Shown one piece after another: positions 54,080 through 62,278 of a DNA stretch of 64,000 bases (positions are counted from its first letter, which is position 1; each line of letters begins with the position of its first letter). The notes below the pieces were generated by a model. That model ran no database searches. It was not told the origin of the DNA and was given only the letters and a program-made list of their open reading frames with translations. The DNA comes from Alicyclobacillus kakegawensis NBRC 103104 (GTDB lineage: Bacteria; Bacillota; Bacilli; Alicyclobacillales; Alicyclobacillaceae), in contig NZ_BCRP01000005.1 of assembly GCF_001552655.1 (NCBI RefSeq), forward strand, positions 62,001-126,000, written 5' to 3'. The translations under genes and the position numbers were made by a program.

Positions 54080-55762
54080 TCAGCGCGTGCCGCCCGACGT
54101 GGCGGACGCAGCGTTGGAGAACGGACCGGCCGGCTGCCGGACCCCCGCATCGTGGTAGAGTGACTTGAGATAGGCCGCAATCTGCTTCCTTGCCTCTCCC
54201 GCGCTCTCCGGCTCGCCGGTGGCTGGGTTGAGGTACAGCGGTTTGGCCTGCGGTTTCTGGAAGTTGAACATGTTGTCAATGGACCCCGCCAGCGCGTCCA
54301 TCGACTGGTCGCCGATGCGGCCCAAGCGCCAGTTGTCCTCGATGAAGCGAAGAACGGACGCCTGGTCGGTGACGCTGTGGTCGACAAAGTTCACCTTGGC
54401 GTAGGGCGAGATGACCAGAAGCGGCAGACGCGGGCCGTAACCCGCCCGGTCCAGGTAGGCGCTGGGCTTTGGGGTGCCCGCCTTGCCCGGACCGTCGAGA
54501 GCATCGGCGTCCGGATCGTCAGAAGGATTGACCAGCGGACCCATCACATGGTCATACCAGCCGTCCGAGTCGTCGTAACTGATGATGATGGCCGTATCCT
54601 TCCAGGTTGGTAGCTGCTCCAGGTGGTTGATGATGTTGGCAAGGAAGGTTTGTTCGTCCAACGGATCGGAATAGCCGGCGTGGCCGTCCTGATACGCCGG
54701 CGCCTTGAGAAAACTGACGGCCGGCAGGTGGCCGCTGTCCGCCGCAGACCAAAAATCGGTCAGGTCGTACTGGTGATTAGCTTGGTCGGTGTAGCCAATC
54801 TTGGCGATGGACGAAGGCGGCAGGTGGTTGGGATTGGCAGTGGACTTGTAGTACTGGAACGGCTCGTGGTGCGGGATGTAGTCGGTTGACGCGCTGCCCG
54901 CCACGTTGTCGTGCTGCTCCTTGCTGTTGCGGAAGCCGCCCTCAAACCAGCCCCAGGTAATGTGCTTCTCGTTCAGCAGATCGCCGATGTTCTTGCCGCT
55001 CATGGCCACCGTCTGCCCGCTCGAGGTCTTGTCGTAATACGGATCGATATCGCTGTAGAGAGTGCCGTTGTTCAGCTTGCCGGCCACCACGTTGCCCGGA
55101 ACCGGCTTGCCGCCGCTGCTGACACTGGCGGTATACGCGGTGGCTCCGTGTGTCTGTCCGGAGACGAGGTTGAGCGCCCCCGGGGTGGACGGGCCGAAGG
55201 TGGTCCCGAAGGAATTGTCGCTCATCGCGTAATGCTGCGCCAGGTTCCACAGGGCGGTGACGGTGTTGCCGTCGTAGTAGTCCATGACGATGTCGTTGCC
55301 GTGTCCCGTGCCTTGCACGAAGTTGTCCATGAGGCCACCGTCGAACGCCTTTTGCTCGCTGGTGTAACCGTGGTCCATGTCGGCGGTGACAGCCTGCGAG
55401 CGGTCGAGCCGCTGGGGGTTGACGCCATTGGGATTGTGGGTCAAAAGCGGCGTGTTCAGCCCGTTGACGCTGGACGTGTCCTTGGCCGGCGTGAACTTGG
55501 GCTCGCCGGGCGGGTTCTTCGCGTTGGGATAGGTGCCGAAGTAGTGATCGAACGACACGTTCTCCTGAAAGATCACCACGACGTGCTTGATTGGCGTCGT
55601 CGTAGCAGGGGCCGCTGAGTGACCGTGCACCGCCTTGCCAGATCCGCCTGTCCCAGGCATGACGACCTGAGCGTACGCCCAGCCACCGGCGCCCAGTGCC
55701 CCACCAAGGGCCGCGAGACCGGCCAGTACCGCCCACGGCCGCTGCAAGCGTGGCTGCATCAT
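54080..55762 (-). CDS. Secreted phosphoesterase (phospholipase C / acid phosphatase family)
   Basis: Exported enzyme of 560 residues in the alkaline-phosphatase superfamily branch that includes bacterial phospholipase C and AcpA. The signal peptide (WAVLAGLAALGGALGAGGWA) is followed by KHVVVIFQENVSFDHYFGTY, the family's N-terminal metal/nucleophile region, then SDNSFGTTFGPSTPGALNLV, IISYDDSDGWYDHV and LPLLVISPYAKVNFVDHSV. The ATG at 55762 has GGAGG 6 bases upstream; a longer frame to 55921 runs through the promoter region. First gene of the operon with the two oxidases. Substrate unknown. Confidence 0.88.
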   Translation of the reverse strand: MMQPRLQRPWAVLAGLAALGGALGAGGWAYAQVVMPGTGGSGKAVHGHSAAPATTTPIKHVVVIFQENVSFDHYFGTYPNAKNPPGEPKFTPAKDTSSVNGLNTPLLTHNPNGVNPQRLDRSQAVTADMDHGYTSEQKAFDGGLMDNFVQGTGHGNDIVMDYYDGNTVTALWNLAQHYAMSDNSFGTTFGPSTPGALNLVSGQTHGATAYTASVSSGGKPVPGNVVAGKLNNGTLYSDIDPYYDKTSSGQTVAMSGKNIGDLLNEKHITWGWFEGGFRNSKEQHDNVAGSASTDYIPHHEPFQYYKSTANPNHLPPSSIAKIGYTDQANHQYDLTDFWSAADSGHLPAVSFLKAPAYQDGHAGYSDPLDEQTFLANIINHLEQLPTWKDTAIIISYDDSDGWYDHVMGPLVNPSDDPDADALDGPGKAGTPKPSAYLDRAGYGPRLPLLVISPYAKVNFVDHSVTDQASVLRFIEDNWRLGRIGDQSMDALAGSIDNMFNFQKPQAKPLYLNPATGEPESAGEARKQIAAYLKSLYHDAGVRQPAGPFSNAASATSGGTR

Positions 55763-55903
55763 GCATCGCCTCCATCGGATTCTCCCAGGTATCGCTTTTG
55801 TGCAATTCGCAGTGTACCGGTGGAATGTTGGTGGTTTATGAACGCTGTTTGAAGATGCCGTAAATGCGGACGAGGCGCCCGTTCTCCCGCTGCCTGTCCC
55901 ATA

Positions 55904-55922
55904 TTTGAACGATCGTTCCAAA
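55904..55922 (+). promoter_or_regulatory. TetR-type operator palindrome
   Basis: TTTGAACGATCGTTCCAAA with a perfect 12-bp core, GAACGATCGTTC. It lies 42 bases upstream of the broken MFS gene and on the other side of the phosphoesterase promoter region. No TetR gene is adjacent. Confidence 0.55.
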
Positions 55923-55963
55923 ATTCACGGCGCCGGCAAACGGTCGCCCAGGAGCTGTTGACG

Positions 55964-56859
55964 ATGCAGAGAATGCTAGCCGTCCTGTTGTCGATGTGAT
56001 TGGCGCGACCTTCGTGTCGCCTTTGTTTCCGCTGTACGAGGAGCGTTATGGACTGAACGGCCTTGGGGTGACGGCGTTGTTCGTCGTCTACGCTGTGTTT
56101 TTACTGCCAACGCTGATGATTGTGGGAAGCAAAGGCAGCGCCTGGGGGTTAAAGCGGGTGCTAAGAGTTAGCGTCGGCCTTTCGCTGCCGTCCACGCTTT
56201 TGTTTTTGTTCAGCAGCGAGGCATGGATGCTGTATTCCGCTAGTGACATCAGGGCCCCGTTCCTCTCGTTTGTCGCGCTGTCGGCGTTCGCCAACTTTAC
56301 GCTGAACGGGATCGTCTTGTCCCTGGTCCCCTCCTATGTGAAGAATGTCATCCATACCTCCAACCTGTCGATTTCCGGCTTGCTAATCTTGCTGCTGCTC
56401 GGCGGTGCGGCCTTCGTACAGCTGATTCCCCGCCCGGCCCATCCTGTGGCGAAACTTTGCACCGGGGTCAGTCTGCTGTCGGTGGGGGCGTGGACAACGG
56501 TGACATCCGGCGAGGTGTCGAATATGGGGTTGCTCTGGATGGGGATGTTGTTCCAAACCTTCGGAAGCAGGCGGACGTTCCAGGCAGGCCTGCAGTTGGC
56601 GGGTGGGCTGGCCGGACCGCGGGAGCGCCCCCGAGTCATCTCCATGTTTTACTTCGCGGCTTACGCGGGGTTTGTTGTGCCGAGCGTGTGTGTCGGCATT
56701 CTTACCACCTTTTTGAGTCTGAACGCCTCACTCATGATCCTGAACGCGGCGGTTACCCTGCTGGTGCTGTACATCGTCGGGTACGCCCCCCGGTTCTGTT
56801 GCTTCTATGCACGGCAGCAGGTGGCGCGGACGGCGCGCGCCAGTCTCCGTCCCGAATGA
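55964..56859 (+). pseudogene. Broken MFS transporter gene
   Basis: The original start appears to be the ATG at 55964 (AGGAG upstream), encoding MQRMLAVLLSM, after which TGA interrupts. The reading resumes with an offset as IGATFVSPLFPLYEERYGLN, as if two bases (TG) had been duplicated in ATG-TG-ATT near 55995. The continuing frame of 287 codons (open from 55996) also lacks about 100-150 residues: after WMLYSA it jumps to a later helix region. The remaining eight or so hydrophobic segments are MFS-like. A GTG at 55996 could in principle restart translation, but a functional transporter is unlikely. Confidence 0.65.
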
Positions 56860-56932
56860 GAAGGACGCATGAGCCGTTGCCGCTCCCAGCGGATGCGCCG
56901 GGAGCGCGCATCCGCTCAAGGGGACACATCCT

Positions 56933-57751
56933 TCACCCGGCCAACCGACGCGGAAACAAAATAGAGGCGAGCGTGAGCATCAGCGCCCCCGCACCGACGA
57001 GCACGGCCCAGTCCAACCACAGGTGGAAGCTGGTGCCGAGCAGCAGCCCGCGCAGGCCGTCGACCAGGTAGCTCATCGGATTGATGGTGGCCACCACCCG
57101 CAGCCAAGCCGGCATGATGTGAATCGGGTAGAGGGCGTTCGAGGAAAAGAACAACGGCATCGTGATGACCTGGCCGATGCCCATCATCCGCTCGCGCGTG
57201 CGCAGCAGCGCCGCCAACACCATCGACATCCCGGCAAAAAAGGCGGATCCCAAAACGAGTGTGACGAGCACACCGATGAGGTCCCAGCCCATGCGCAGGT
57301 GCACACCGACGATGAGCGCCAACAGCACGACAATGACACCCTGCCCGACCGCGCGCACGGAAGCGCCCAGCATCTTGCCGAGAACAAGGGCGGACCGGCG
57401 CATCGGCGACGAGAGAAACTTCTGCAGGAGCCCCATGTCCCGCTCCCAGATGATGGCGATCCCATAAAAGATGGAGATGAACGTGATGGACTGCGACAGA
57501 ATGCCCGGGGTCAGAAACGCCATATAGCTGACGCCCCCCGTCGGTATCGCGCGCAGGCGCCCGAAGGCCTGGCCAAAGACGAGCAGCCATAGGGCCGGCT
57601 GCACCGCCCGCATCAACAGCTCGGACGGATCCTGGCGGAGTTTGCGCACCTCCAGCTCCACCACGGTCATCGCGTGCACAACGTACAGCCAAACCGCGCG
57701 CAGGCCCGAATCAGCCCAGCCGGCGCGCGGTGCGACGGCTTCTTGAGACAT
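56933..57751 (-). CDS. ABC-2 type permease
   Basis: A 272-residue membrane component with six hydrophobic segments and the ABC-2 C-terminal pattern ITMPLFFSSNALYPIHIMP followed by VATINPMSYLVDGLR, characteristic of DrrB/NodJ-like exporters. The ATG at 57751 has GGGAGGAGG upstream and lies within the end of the ATPase gene (41-base overlap). Third gene of a marR-ATPase-permease operon; the exported compound is unknown. Confidence 0.9.
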   Translation of the reverse strand: MSQEAVAPRAGWADSGLRAVWLYVVHAMTVVELEVRKLRQDPSELLMRAVQPALWLLVFGQAFGRLRAIPTGGVSYMAFLTPGILSQSITFISIFYGIAIIWERDMGLLQKFLSSPMRRSALVLGKMLGASVRAVGQGVIVVLLALIVGVHLRMGWDLIGVLVTLVLGSAFFAGMSMVLAALLRTRERMMGIGQVITMPLFFSSNALYPIHIMPAWLRVVATINPMSYLVDGLRGLLLGTSFHLWLDWAVLVGAGALMLTLASILFPRRLAG

Positions 57752-58523
57752 CGCGCATGCCTCCTCCCTGGGGCTCAAACGCACCCGCGAAGTGGACAAA
57801 GATATCATCCAAGGTGGCATCCGGCTGGCCCATCTGGGCGCGCAGTTCCGCCACGGACCCCAGAGCGGCCACCTGGCCGCGGCTCATGATGGCAATACGC
57901 CCGCACAGTTGCTCCGCTTCCTCCATGTAGTGCGTGGTGAGGAGGATGGTCATGCCGTGCTCCCGGCGCAGTTGCTCAATGTGGTCCCAGACGCCCTTGC
58001 GTGCCACCGGATCGAGCCCGACCGTGGGCTCATCGAGGAACAGGACACGCGGACGGTGGAGAATGGCCTGCCCGATTTCCAGCCTGCGAATCATGCCGCC
58101 CGAGTACGTGCGCACGCGCCGCTGGGCCGCGTCCTCAAGGCCAAGCATGGCCAAGGTCTGTGGGATGCGCTGACGCCGTTCCCGGCGTGTCAAGCCGAAC
58201 AGTTTGGAGAAAATGAGCAGGTTTTCGTAGCCGGTGAGCGATCCATCGACCGACAACGCCTGCGGCACATACCCGATGGAAGCGCGCACCCGCGTCGGCT
58301 CCGTGGCCAGGTCCCAGCCGGCGATCCGCACGCGACCGGCGTCCGGCTTGAGCAGCGTGGTCAACATTTTAATGGTGGTGGATTTCCCCGCGCCGTTGGG
58401 GCCCAGCAGGCCAAAGCACTCCCCCGCGGCGACGGAGAAGCTGACATCGTTCACAGCCCGCACCTCGCCGAACCGCTTGCACAGGTGCTCCACTTCAATC
58501 GCCAGACCTGCGGTCTGCGTCAT
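57711..58523 (-). CDS. ABC transporter ATP-binding protein (DrrA-like)
   Basis: ATPase of 270 residues. Walker A GPNGAGKSTT, signature TYSGGMIRRLEIGQAI, Walker B VLFLDEPTVGLDP and the H-loop LTTHYMEEAEQ are complete. The C-terminal extension (QMGQPDATLDDIFVHFAG) is the DrrA-type tail. The ATG at 58523 has GGGAGGGG upstream and overlaps the marR gene end by 29 bases. Confidence 0.95.
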   Translation of the reverse strand: MTQTAGLAIEVEHLCKRFGEVRAVNDVSFSVAAGECFGLLGPNGAGKSTTIKMLTTLLKPDAGRVRIAGWDLATEPTRVRASIGYVPQALSVDGSLTGYENLLIFSKLFGLTRRERRQRIPQTLAMLGLEDAAQRRVRTYSGGMIRRLEIGQAILHRPRVLFLDEPTVGLDPVARKGVWDHIEQLRREHGMTILLTTHYMEEAEQLCGRIAIMSRGQVAALGSVAELRAQMGQPDATLDDIFVHFAGAFEPQGGGMRDVSRSRRTARRLG

Positions 58524-59025
58524 CCGGTATCCCCTCCCTTGCCTTTCGATTGTCTCCTGATGGCTCCCCCCGCATCTGCCCAAGCGCTCCAGCATCTCGG
58601 ACCGACTGGGCCAACCTCTCCATCAGCTCGACCAACTGCGCCTGTTCGGCGGCTGTCAGGTCGGCGAACGGCTGGGAAAGGCGGGTGAGCCATATCGATT
58701 CGACCTCGCGGATAACCTGCTGACCCAACTCCGTCAGGTGAACCCGTTTCACCCGCGAATCCTCGGGCGCAGCCTCCCGCTGCAGATAGCCCACCTTTCC
58801 GAGCCGGTCCAGCATCTGCGACATGGTGCTGGGACGCACGTCCAGCCGCTCCGCCAATTCGCCCACCGTGCACCCTGGATGCCGATGCGCGTGCCGCAGA
58901 ATCATCCACTGGACGCGGGTGATGTTGAACCCGCCCTGGGCGAGCGAGCCTTTGCGCAACGCGCGGTTGACGACCTGAAACGCTTCAAACAGCCGCTCCA
59001 AACGCGCACCGTCCGGTGTTCCCAT
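58495..59025 (-). CDS. MarR-family regulator
   Basis: A 176-residue winged-helix repressor: ILRHAHRHPGCTVGELAERL, DVRPSTMSQMLDRLGKVGYL, then the wing REAAPEDSRVKRVHLTELG. The last ~25 residues are hydrophilic and overlap the ATPase gene. It heads the exporter operon, so it is its likely regulator. AT-rich promoter sequence (TATATAATATAATA on the minus strand) lies at about 59085-59105. Confidence 0.92.
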   Translation of the reverse strand: MGTPDGARLERLFEAFQVVNRALRKGSLAQGGFNITRVQWMILRHAHRHPGCTVGELAERLDVRPSTMSQMLDRLGKVGYLQREAAPEDSRVKRVHLTELGQQVIREVESIWLTRLSQPFADLTAAEQAQLVELMERLAQSVRDAGALGQMRGEPSGDNRKAREGIPDDADRRSGD

Positions 59026-59144
59026 GGAGCGCCTCCTTTCCCGTACGGGAGCTGTGTCCCGCAGGCGGTTTCATCCTCTGCTCTTATTATATTATATAGC
59101 GACACTAAATAAATGGGACACTGCCTTCTTCTGAGTCGATTCCC

Positions 59145-59753
59145 TCACTCCGATGGAATAAAAGTCAAACACAGCTGCTCCAGGATCTGCTCGGGGGAGA
59201 GGCCGCGCACCTCTCTTTGAAACAGGTAAGAATCACTGGTCAAAGCCGTCATCAACATGTCAGCTCGGAAGGCGCTGTCGGCCGGCGTCTGATCGGCGGC
59301 GCTCATCTCTTCGAACAGACCGACGAGGATAGGATGCAAATCGTTATAAAAGGCGCTCCGCGCTCGGTTCCTGGGCCGGTGGCTTGACCCGGGGTCCTCG
59401 ACCCCTTTCAACAACTGTGCTTTTGTCTCGCGGAAACGGATGAACAAGTTGAGAATCCCCTTCAAGCGTTGGCCGGGCGGATCAGCCCCGTGCTCATTCA
59501 AGAAGGCCTCGATGTCCTCGAACAGCAGAAAAATGTTGTCCTTAATGAGGTCCAGGCACAATTCGCTCTTGTTTCGATAGCGGCGGTAAAGCGTCCCGGG
59601 ACCAATCTGGGCCTCTGTAGCAATTTGATTCATGCTGACTTGTTCCACCCCGTATCGCTCAAACAGCCGGAGCGCCGCGTTCAATATGCGCTGGCGGTTC
59701 TCGGCCGCATCGCGACGTTCAGAACGGGTGCGGGTTGTCTCCGCCTCATGCAC
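59145..59753 (-). CDS. TetR-family regulator
   Basis: About 202 residues if translation starts at the GTG at 59753; the frame is open to 59840 but that part would cover the divergent promoter. The helix-turn-helix is RQRILNAALRLFERYGVEQV, SMNQIATEAQIGPGTLYRRY, KSELCLDLIKDN. The C-terminal helical domain binds an unknown ligand. Two palindromes in the intergenic region overlap the promoter of the divergent isochorismatase/MFS genes, its probable targets. Confidence 0.88.
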   Translation of the reverse strand: MHEAETTRTRSERRDAAENRQRILNAALRLFERYGVEQVSMNQIATEAQIGPGTLYRRYRNKSELCLDLIKDNIFLLFEDIEAFLNEHGADPPGQRLKGILNLFIRFRETKAQLLKGVEDPGSSHRPRNRARSAFYNDLHPILVGLFEEMSAADQTPADSAFRADMLMTALTSDSYLFQREVRGLSPEQILEQLCLTFIPSE

Positions 59754-59791
59754 CGCATCATCACTTCCCGAAATCCGATTGCCAACCGTCC

Positions 59792-59838
59792 TTGACAAGC
59801 GGAGAAGTCTCCGGTTAATATCAAGAGGAGAATTCTCC
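59792..59838 (+). promoter_or_regulatory. Promoter with two TetR-type operators
   Basis: TTGACA (59792-59797), 17 bp, TTAATA (59815-59820). The spacer contains CGGAGAAGTCTCCG (59800-59813) and the expected start site is covered by GGAGAATTCTCC (59827-59838). The palindromes are 26 bp centre to centre and share GGAGAA-TCTCC. Confidence 0.75.
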
Positions 59839-59874
59839 ACTTAATGGTAACACAGAAACGAGGAGTGTGCCAAT

Positions 59875-60441
59875 ATGATGCCGAATCGCAACGCTGCCCT
59901 GCTGGTCATGGATGTGCAAAACGGAATTGTATCGCGTTTTGCCGAGAACAAAGAAGTCCTGCTGCCGTTTCAACGAGCCGTGGAAGCCGCGCGGCGACAC
60001 GACATTCCGGTAATCTTTGTGCGCGTCGCGTTTCGCAAGGGCTATCCCGAGGTCAGCCCCCGCAACAAGTCGTTCTCCGCAATTTCCGGGCGCCCGGGAA
60101 TGACTCACTCAGACGCGGCGACCCAAATTCACGAATCTGTACAACCGCGGCCGGACGAACCGGTGGTGACGAAGATTCGGGTCAGCGCGTTCGCTGGCAG
60201 CGACCTTGAAGTCTTGCTCCGGTCCCGCCAGATCGACACATTGATTCTCAGCGGTATCGCCACCAGCGGCGTCGTCCTGTCGACCTTGCGAGAGGCGGCG
60301 GACAAAGACTTCGCGCTCACGGTGCTGGCGGACGCTTGTCTGGACGCCGATCCAGAAGTGCACCGCGTTCTCATGGAAAAGGTGTTCCCCCGGCAAGCGG
60401 ATGTGCTGACCGTGGATGACTGGATCAAAACATTGGATTGA
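59875..60441 (+). CDS. Isochorismatase-family hydrolase lacking the nucleophilic Cys
   Basis: A 188-residue alpha/beta hydrolase of the isochorismatase/nicotinamidase superfamily. Asp13 (LLVMDVQNG) and Lys100 (VTKIRVSAF) of the triad are present. The third position is Val133 in GIATSGVVLST instead of Cys, as in the branch that includes true isochorismatases. The cis-peptide region GIATSG is normal. The reaction is therefore not a Cys-based amidase. First gene after the TetR-type operators, probably cotranscribed with the MFS gene. Confidence 0.85.
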   Translation: MMPNRNAALLVMDVQNGIVSRFAENKEVLLPFQRAVEAARRHDIPVIFVRVAFRKGYPEVSPRNKSFSAISGRPGMTHSDAATQIHESVQPRPDEPVVTKIRVSAFAGSDLEVLLRSRQIDTLILSGIATSGVVLSTLREAADKDFALTVLADACLDADPEVHRVLMEKVFPRQADVLTVDDWIKTLD

Positions 60442-60474
60442 ATATCGAGCCCTTTCAACCGGCGCGGCGACAAC

Positions 60475-60502
60475 GACGGACCATCAACCAGCGTGGTCCG
60501 TC
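60475..60502 (+). terminator. Hairpin between the isochorismatase-like and MFS genes
   Basis: GACGGACCA-N10-TGGTCCGTC, perfect 9-bp stem, followed after 11 bases by GTTTTA. Possible partial terminator or mRNA-processing site, 49 bases before the MFS start. Confidence 0.5.
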
Positions 60503-60550
60503 AGGCTGTCGTTTTACCCAACCCTGTAAGCAGAAGGCAGGTCTTCATCC

Positions 60551-61759
60551 ATGCCGATTTGGAAAAGGAATCTATTCGTCTGCTGGTTCGGGATGTTCGT
60601 CACGAGTATTGGGATGAGCCAGATTGCCCCAGTGCTGCCACTGTACATAAGGCACCTGGGGGTTCACAATACGGCTCTCATCGACCAATTTTCGGGGATT
60701 GCCTTCGGCATCACTTACATCGTTTCAGCTGTGTTCTCACCAATCTGGGGCAAGGCCGCCGATAAATATGGGCGAAAACCGATGCTGCTGCGGGCCAGCC
60801 TGGGTATGGCCGTTGTCATCTTCAGCATGGGTTTTGCCCAGAATGTCTATGAACTCATAGGGCTTCGATTGCTGCAGGGAGTCATCACCGGCTACGGCAC
60901 AGCCTGCACCACGTTGATTGCGACTCAAACAGACAATGAACACGCCGGATGGGCCCTCGGCACGCTTTCCACAGCCAATATCGCCGGGTCTCTGCTTGGG
61001 CCCACAATCGGCGGCTTCATTGAAGACAATCTCGGCATACCGGACGTGTTTTTCATAACCGGCGCACTGCTCTTGATTGCGTTTATCACGACCGTCTTGT
61101 TCGTCAAGGAGTCGTTTACCCGTCCAGGCAAAAAGACGCTCAGCACCAAGGAGATATGGGGCATTCTCCCGGAAAAAAGCCTGACACTGATCATGCTGGC
61201 GACCTTTTTTGTGATCAACCTGTCGTTATATTCGGTTCAGCCCATCATCACCGTTTATGTCGGCGAGTTGTCCCACAATGCCAGTCATGTGGCGCTGTTG
61301 GCCGGGATCACATTCTCCGTGACGGGACTGGCCAATATCATCGCCGCTCCCATATTGGGAAAAATCTCTGACCGATTGGGAGCCCAAAGAGTCATATGGG
61401 TGGCGCTGGCCGTGGCCGGGATCGTGTTTATTCCGCACGCCTTCGTGCAAGACACCTGGCAGTTAATGGTTCTTCGCTTTGTGTTTGGATTGGCAGCGGC
61501 AGGGCTGAGTCCCTCCGTCAACACCCTCCTGAAGAAAATCACACCGGGATCGGTCACAGGCAGGGTGTTTGGCTTCAGCATGTCGGCCGGGTACTTGGGC
61601 GTATTCGGAGGCTCCGTCCTGGGCGGGCAAATCGCAGCCTATATGGGGATCCCGTACGTGTTTCTCATCACAAGCGCACTGCTGCTGATGGATGCGGTCT
61701 GGGTCTATTTCCAGGTGTACAAAAAGATGGCCGTCTCTTCTGTGCAACCCACGGTTTAG
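60551..61759 (+). CDS. MFS transporter (multidrug-type)
   Basis: A 402-residue, 12-helix transporter. Motif A is GKAADKYGRKPMLLRASLGM; the fourth helix has GLRLLQGVITGYGTACTTLI and the fifth GSLLGPTIGGFIEDNLG, typical of drug:proton antiporters. Symmetric motif GKISDRLGAQR appears in the second half. AAGG lies 14 bases upstream of the ATG, a weak site. Second gene behind the TetR-regulated promoter, so an efflux role for the TetR ligand or the isochorismatase substrate is likely. Confidence 0.9.
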   Translation: MPIWKRNLFVCWFGMFVTSIGMSQIAPVLPLYIRHLGVHNTALIDQFSGIAFGITYIVSAVFSPIWGKAADKYGRKPMLLRASLGMAVVIFSMGFAQNVYELIGLRLLQGVITGYGTACTTLIATQTDNEHAGWALGTLSTANIAGSLLGPTIGGFIEDNLGIPDVFFITGALLLIAFITTVLFVKESFTRPGKKTLSTKEIWGILPEKSLTLIMLATFFVINLSLYSVQPIITVYVGELSHNASHVALLAGITFSVTGLANIIAAPILGKISDRLGAQRVIWVALAVAGIVFIPHAFVQDTWQLMVLRFVFGLAAAGLSPSVNTLLKKITPGSVTGRVFGFSMSAGYLGVFGGSVLGGQIAAYMGIPYVFLITSALLLMDAVWVYFQVYKKMAVSSVQPTV

Positions 61760-61861
61760 AGGCGGCTGACATCAGGTGTCGAATCCATTTGGAAACCCAT
61801 CCCTGGACTGGACGGGAATCAAGTGTCGTAGTAGGCTTATGCCAAACCACGGTGCGAAGGG

Positions 61862-62278
61862 GTGAGCGAGTTGGACACGTCGGTATTCTCGTTGCTCCCG
61901 CTGCTGCCGATTCTCGTGGGACTGGCGAGCCTGTTGTGGAGCTGCGGCCGCTCGCCCGCCCCGCGGATGGCGTATTCCCGACCGGTCTGGGTGGTGCCCG
62001 CCGCCCTTCCTGACAAAAGGACGGAAGTGTCGCCCATCCTTCGCATCCTGCGCACGATTCGCCGGAAATTGGCAGGCCCTGGTGACGACGAAGAGGGGCC
62101 CCTCCATGCATGCGCCGTCAGCGCGTCACAAAAAACGCATACCTGGACACGGACCTGTTCACGCATGCATGGAGGAGGCCACAAGAAATGTATGGATCGA
62201 TTGAATCGTTTTTGCATGATTTGCTGCTCAACATGGCGATGTACACGCACGATTGGGGCCTGGCCATCATCCTGCTGA
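61862..62278 (+). CDS. Putative regulatory leader peptide upstream of yidC (MifM-like)
   Basis: An ORF opening at a GTG (61862) or, with better spacing to AAGGGGTGAG, a TTG at 61871. The N terminus has one membrane segment (FSLLPLLPILVGLASLLW, residues ~9-26). A basic stretch (RILRTIRRKL, 61-70) and AGPGDDEEGP (71-80) follow. The codons of DDEEG (62084-62098) end right before the 5' arm of a hairpin that covers the yidC ribosome site. B. subtilis MifM has the same plan: one anchor, then an acidic arrest stretch just before a hairpin over yidC2. The frame continues past 62100 into low-quality sequence and ends inside yidC, so the functional part is probably the first ~80 residues. Coding status and arrest are inferred. 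Confidence 0.5.
   Translation: MSELDTSVFSLLPLLPILVGLASLLWSCGRSPAPRMAYSRPVWVVPAALPDKRTEVSPILRILRTIRRKLAGPGDDEEGPLHACAVSASQKTHTWTRTCSRMHGGGHKKCMDRLNRFCMICCSTWRCTRTIGAWPSSC
62101..62175 (+). promoter_or_regulatory. yidC: Hairpin sequestering the yidC ribosome-binding site
   Basis: Perfect 14-bp arms CCTCCATGCATGCG (62101-62114) and CGCATGCATGGAGG (62162-62175), 47 bases apart. The 3' arm ends in the first GGAGG of the GGAGGAGG Shine-Dalgarno sequence (62171-62178), paired with CCTCC of the 5' arm. A ribosome paused on the leader codons 62084-62101 would cover the 5' arm and free the site. Confidence 0.75.

Noticed and set aside
62110-62187. In-frame upstream ATG of yidC
   Set aside because: No ribosome site, lies in the hairpin arm, and the residues do not fit a YidC N terminus.
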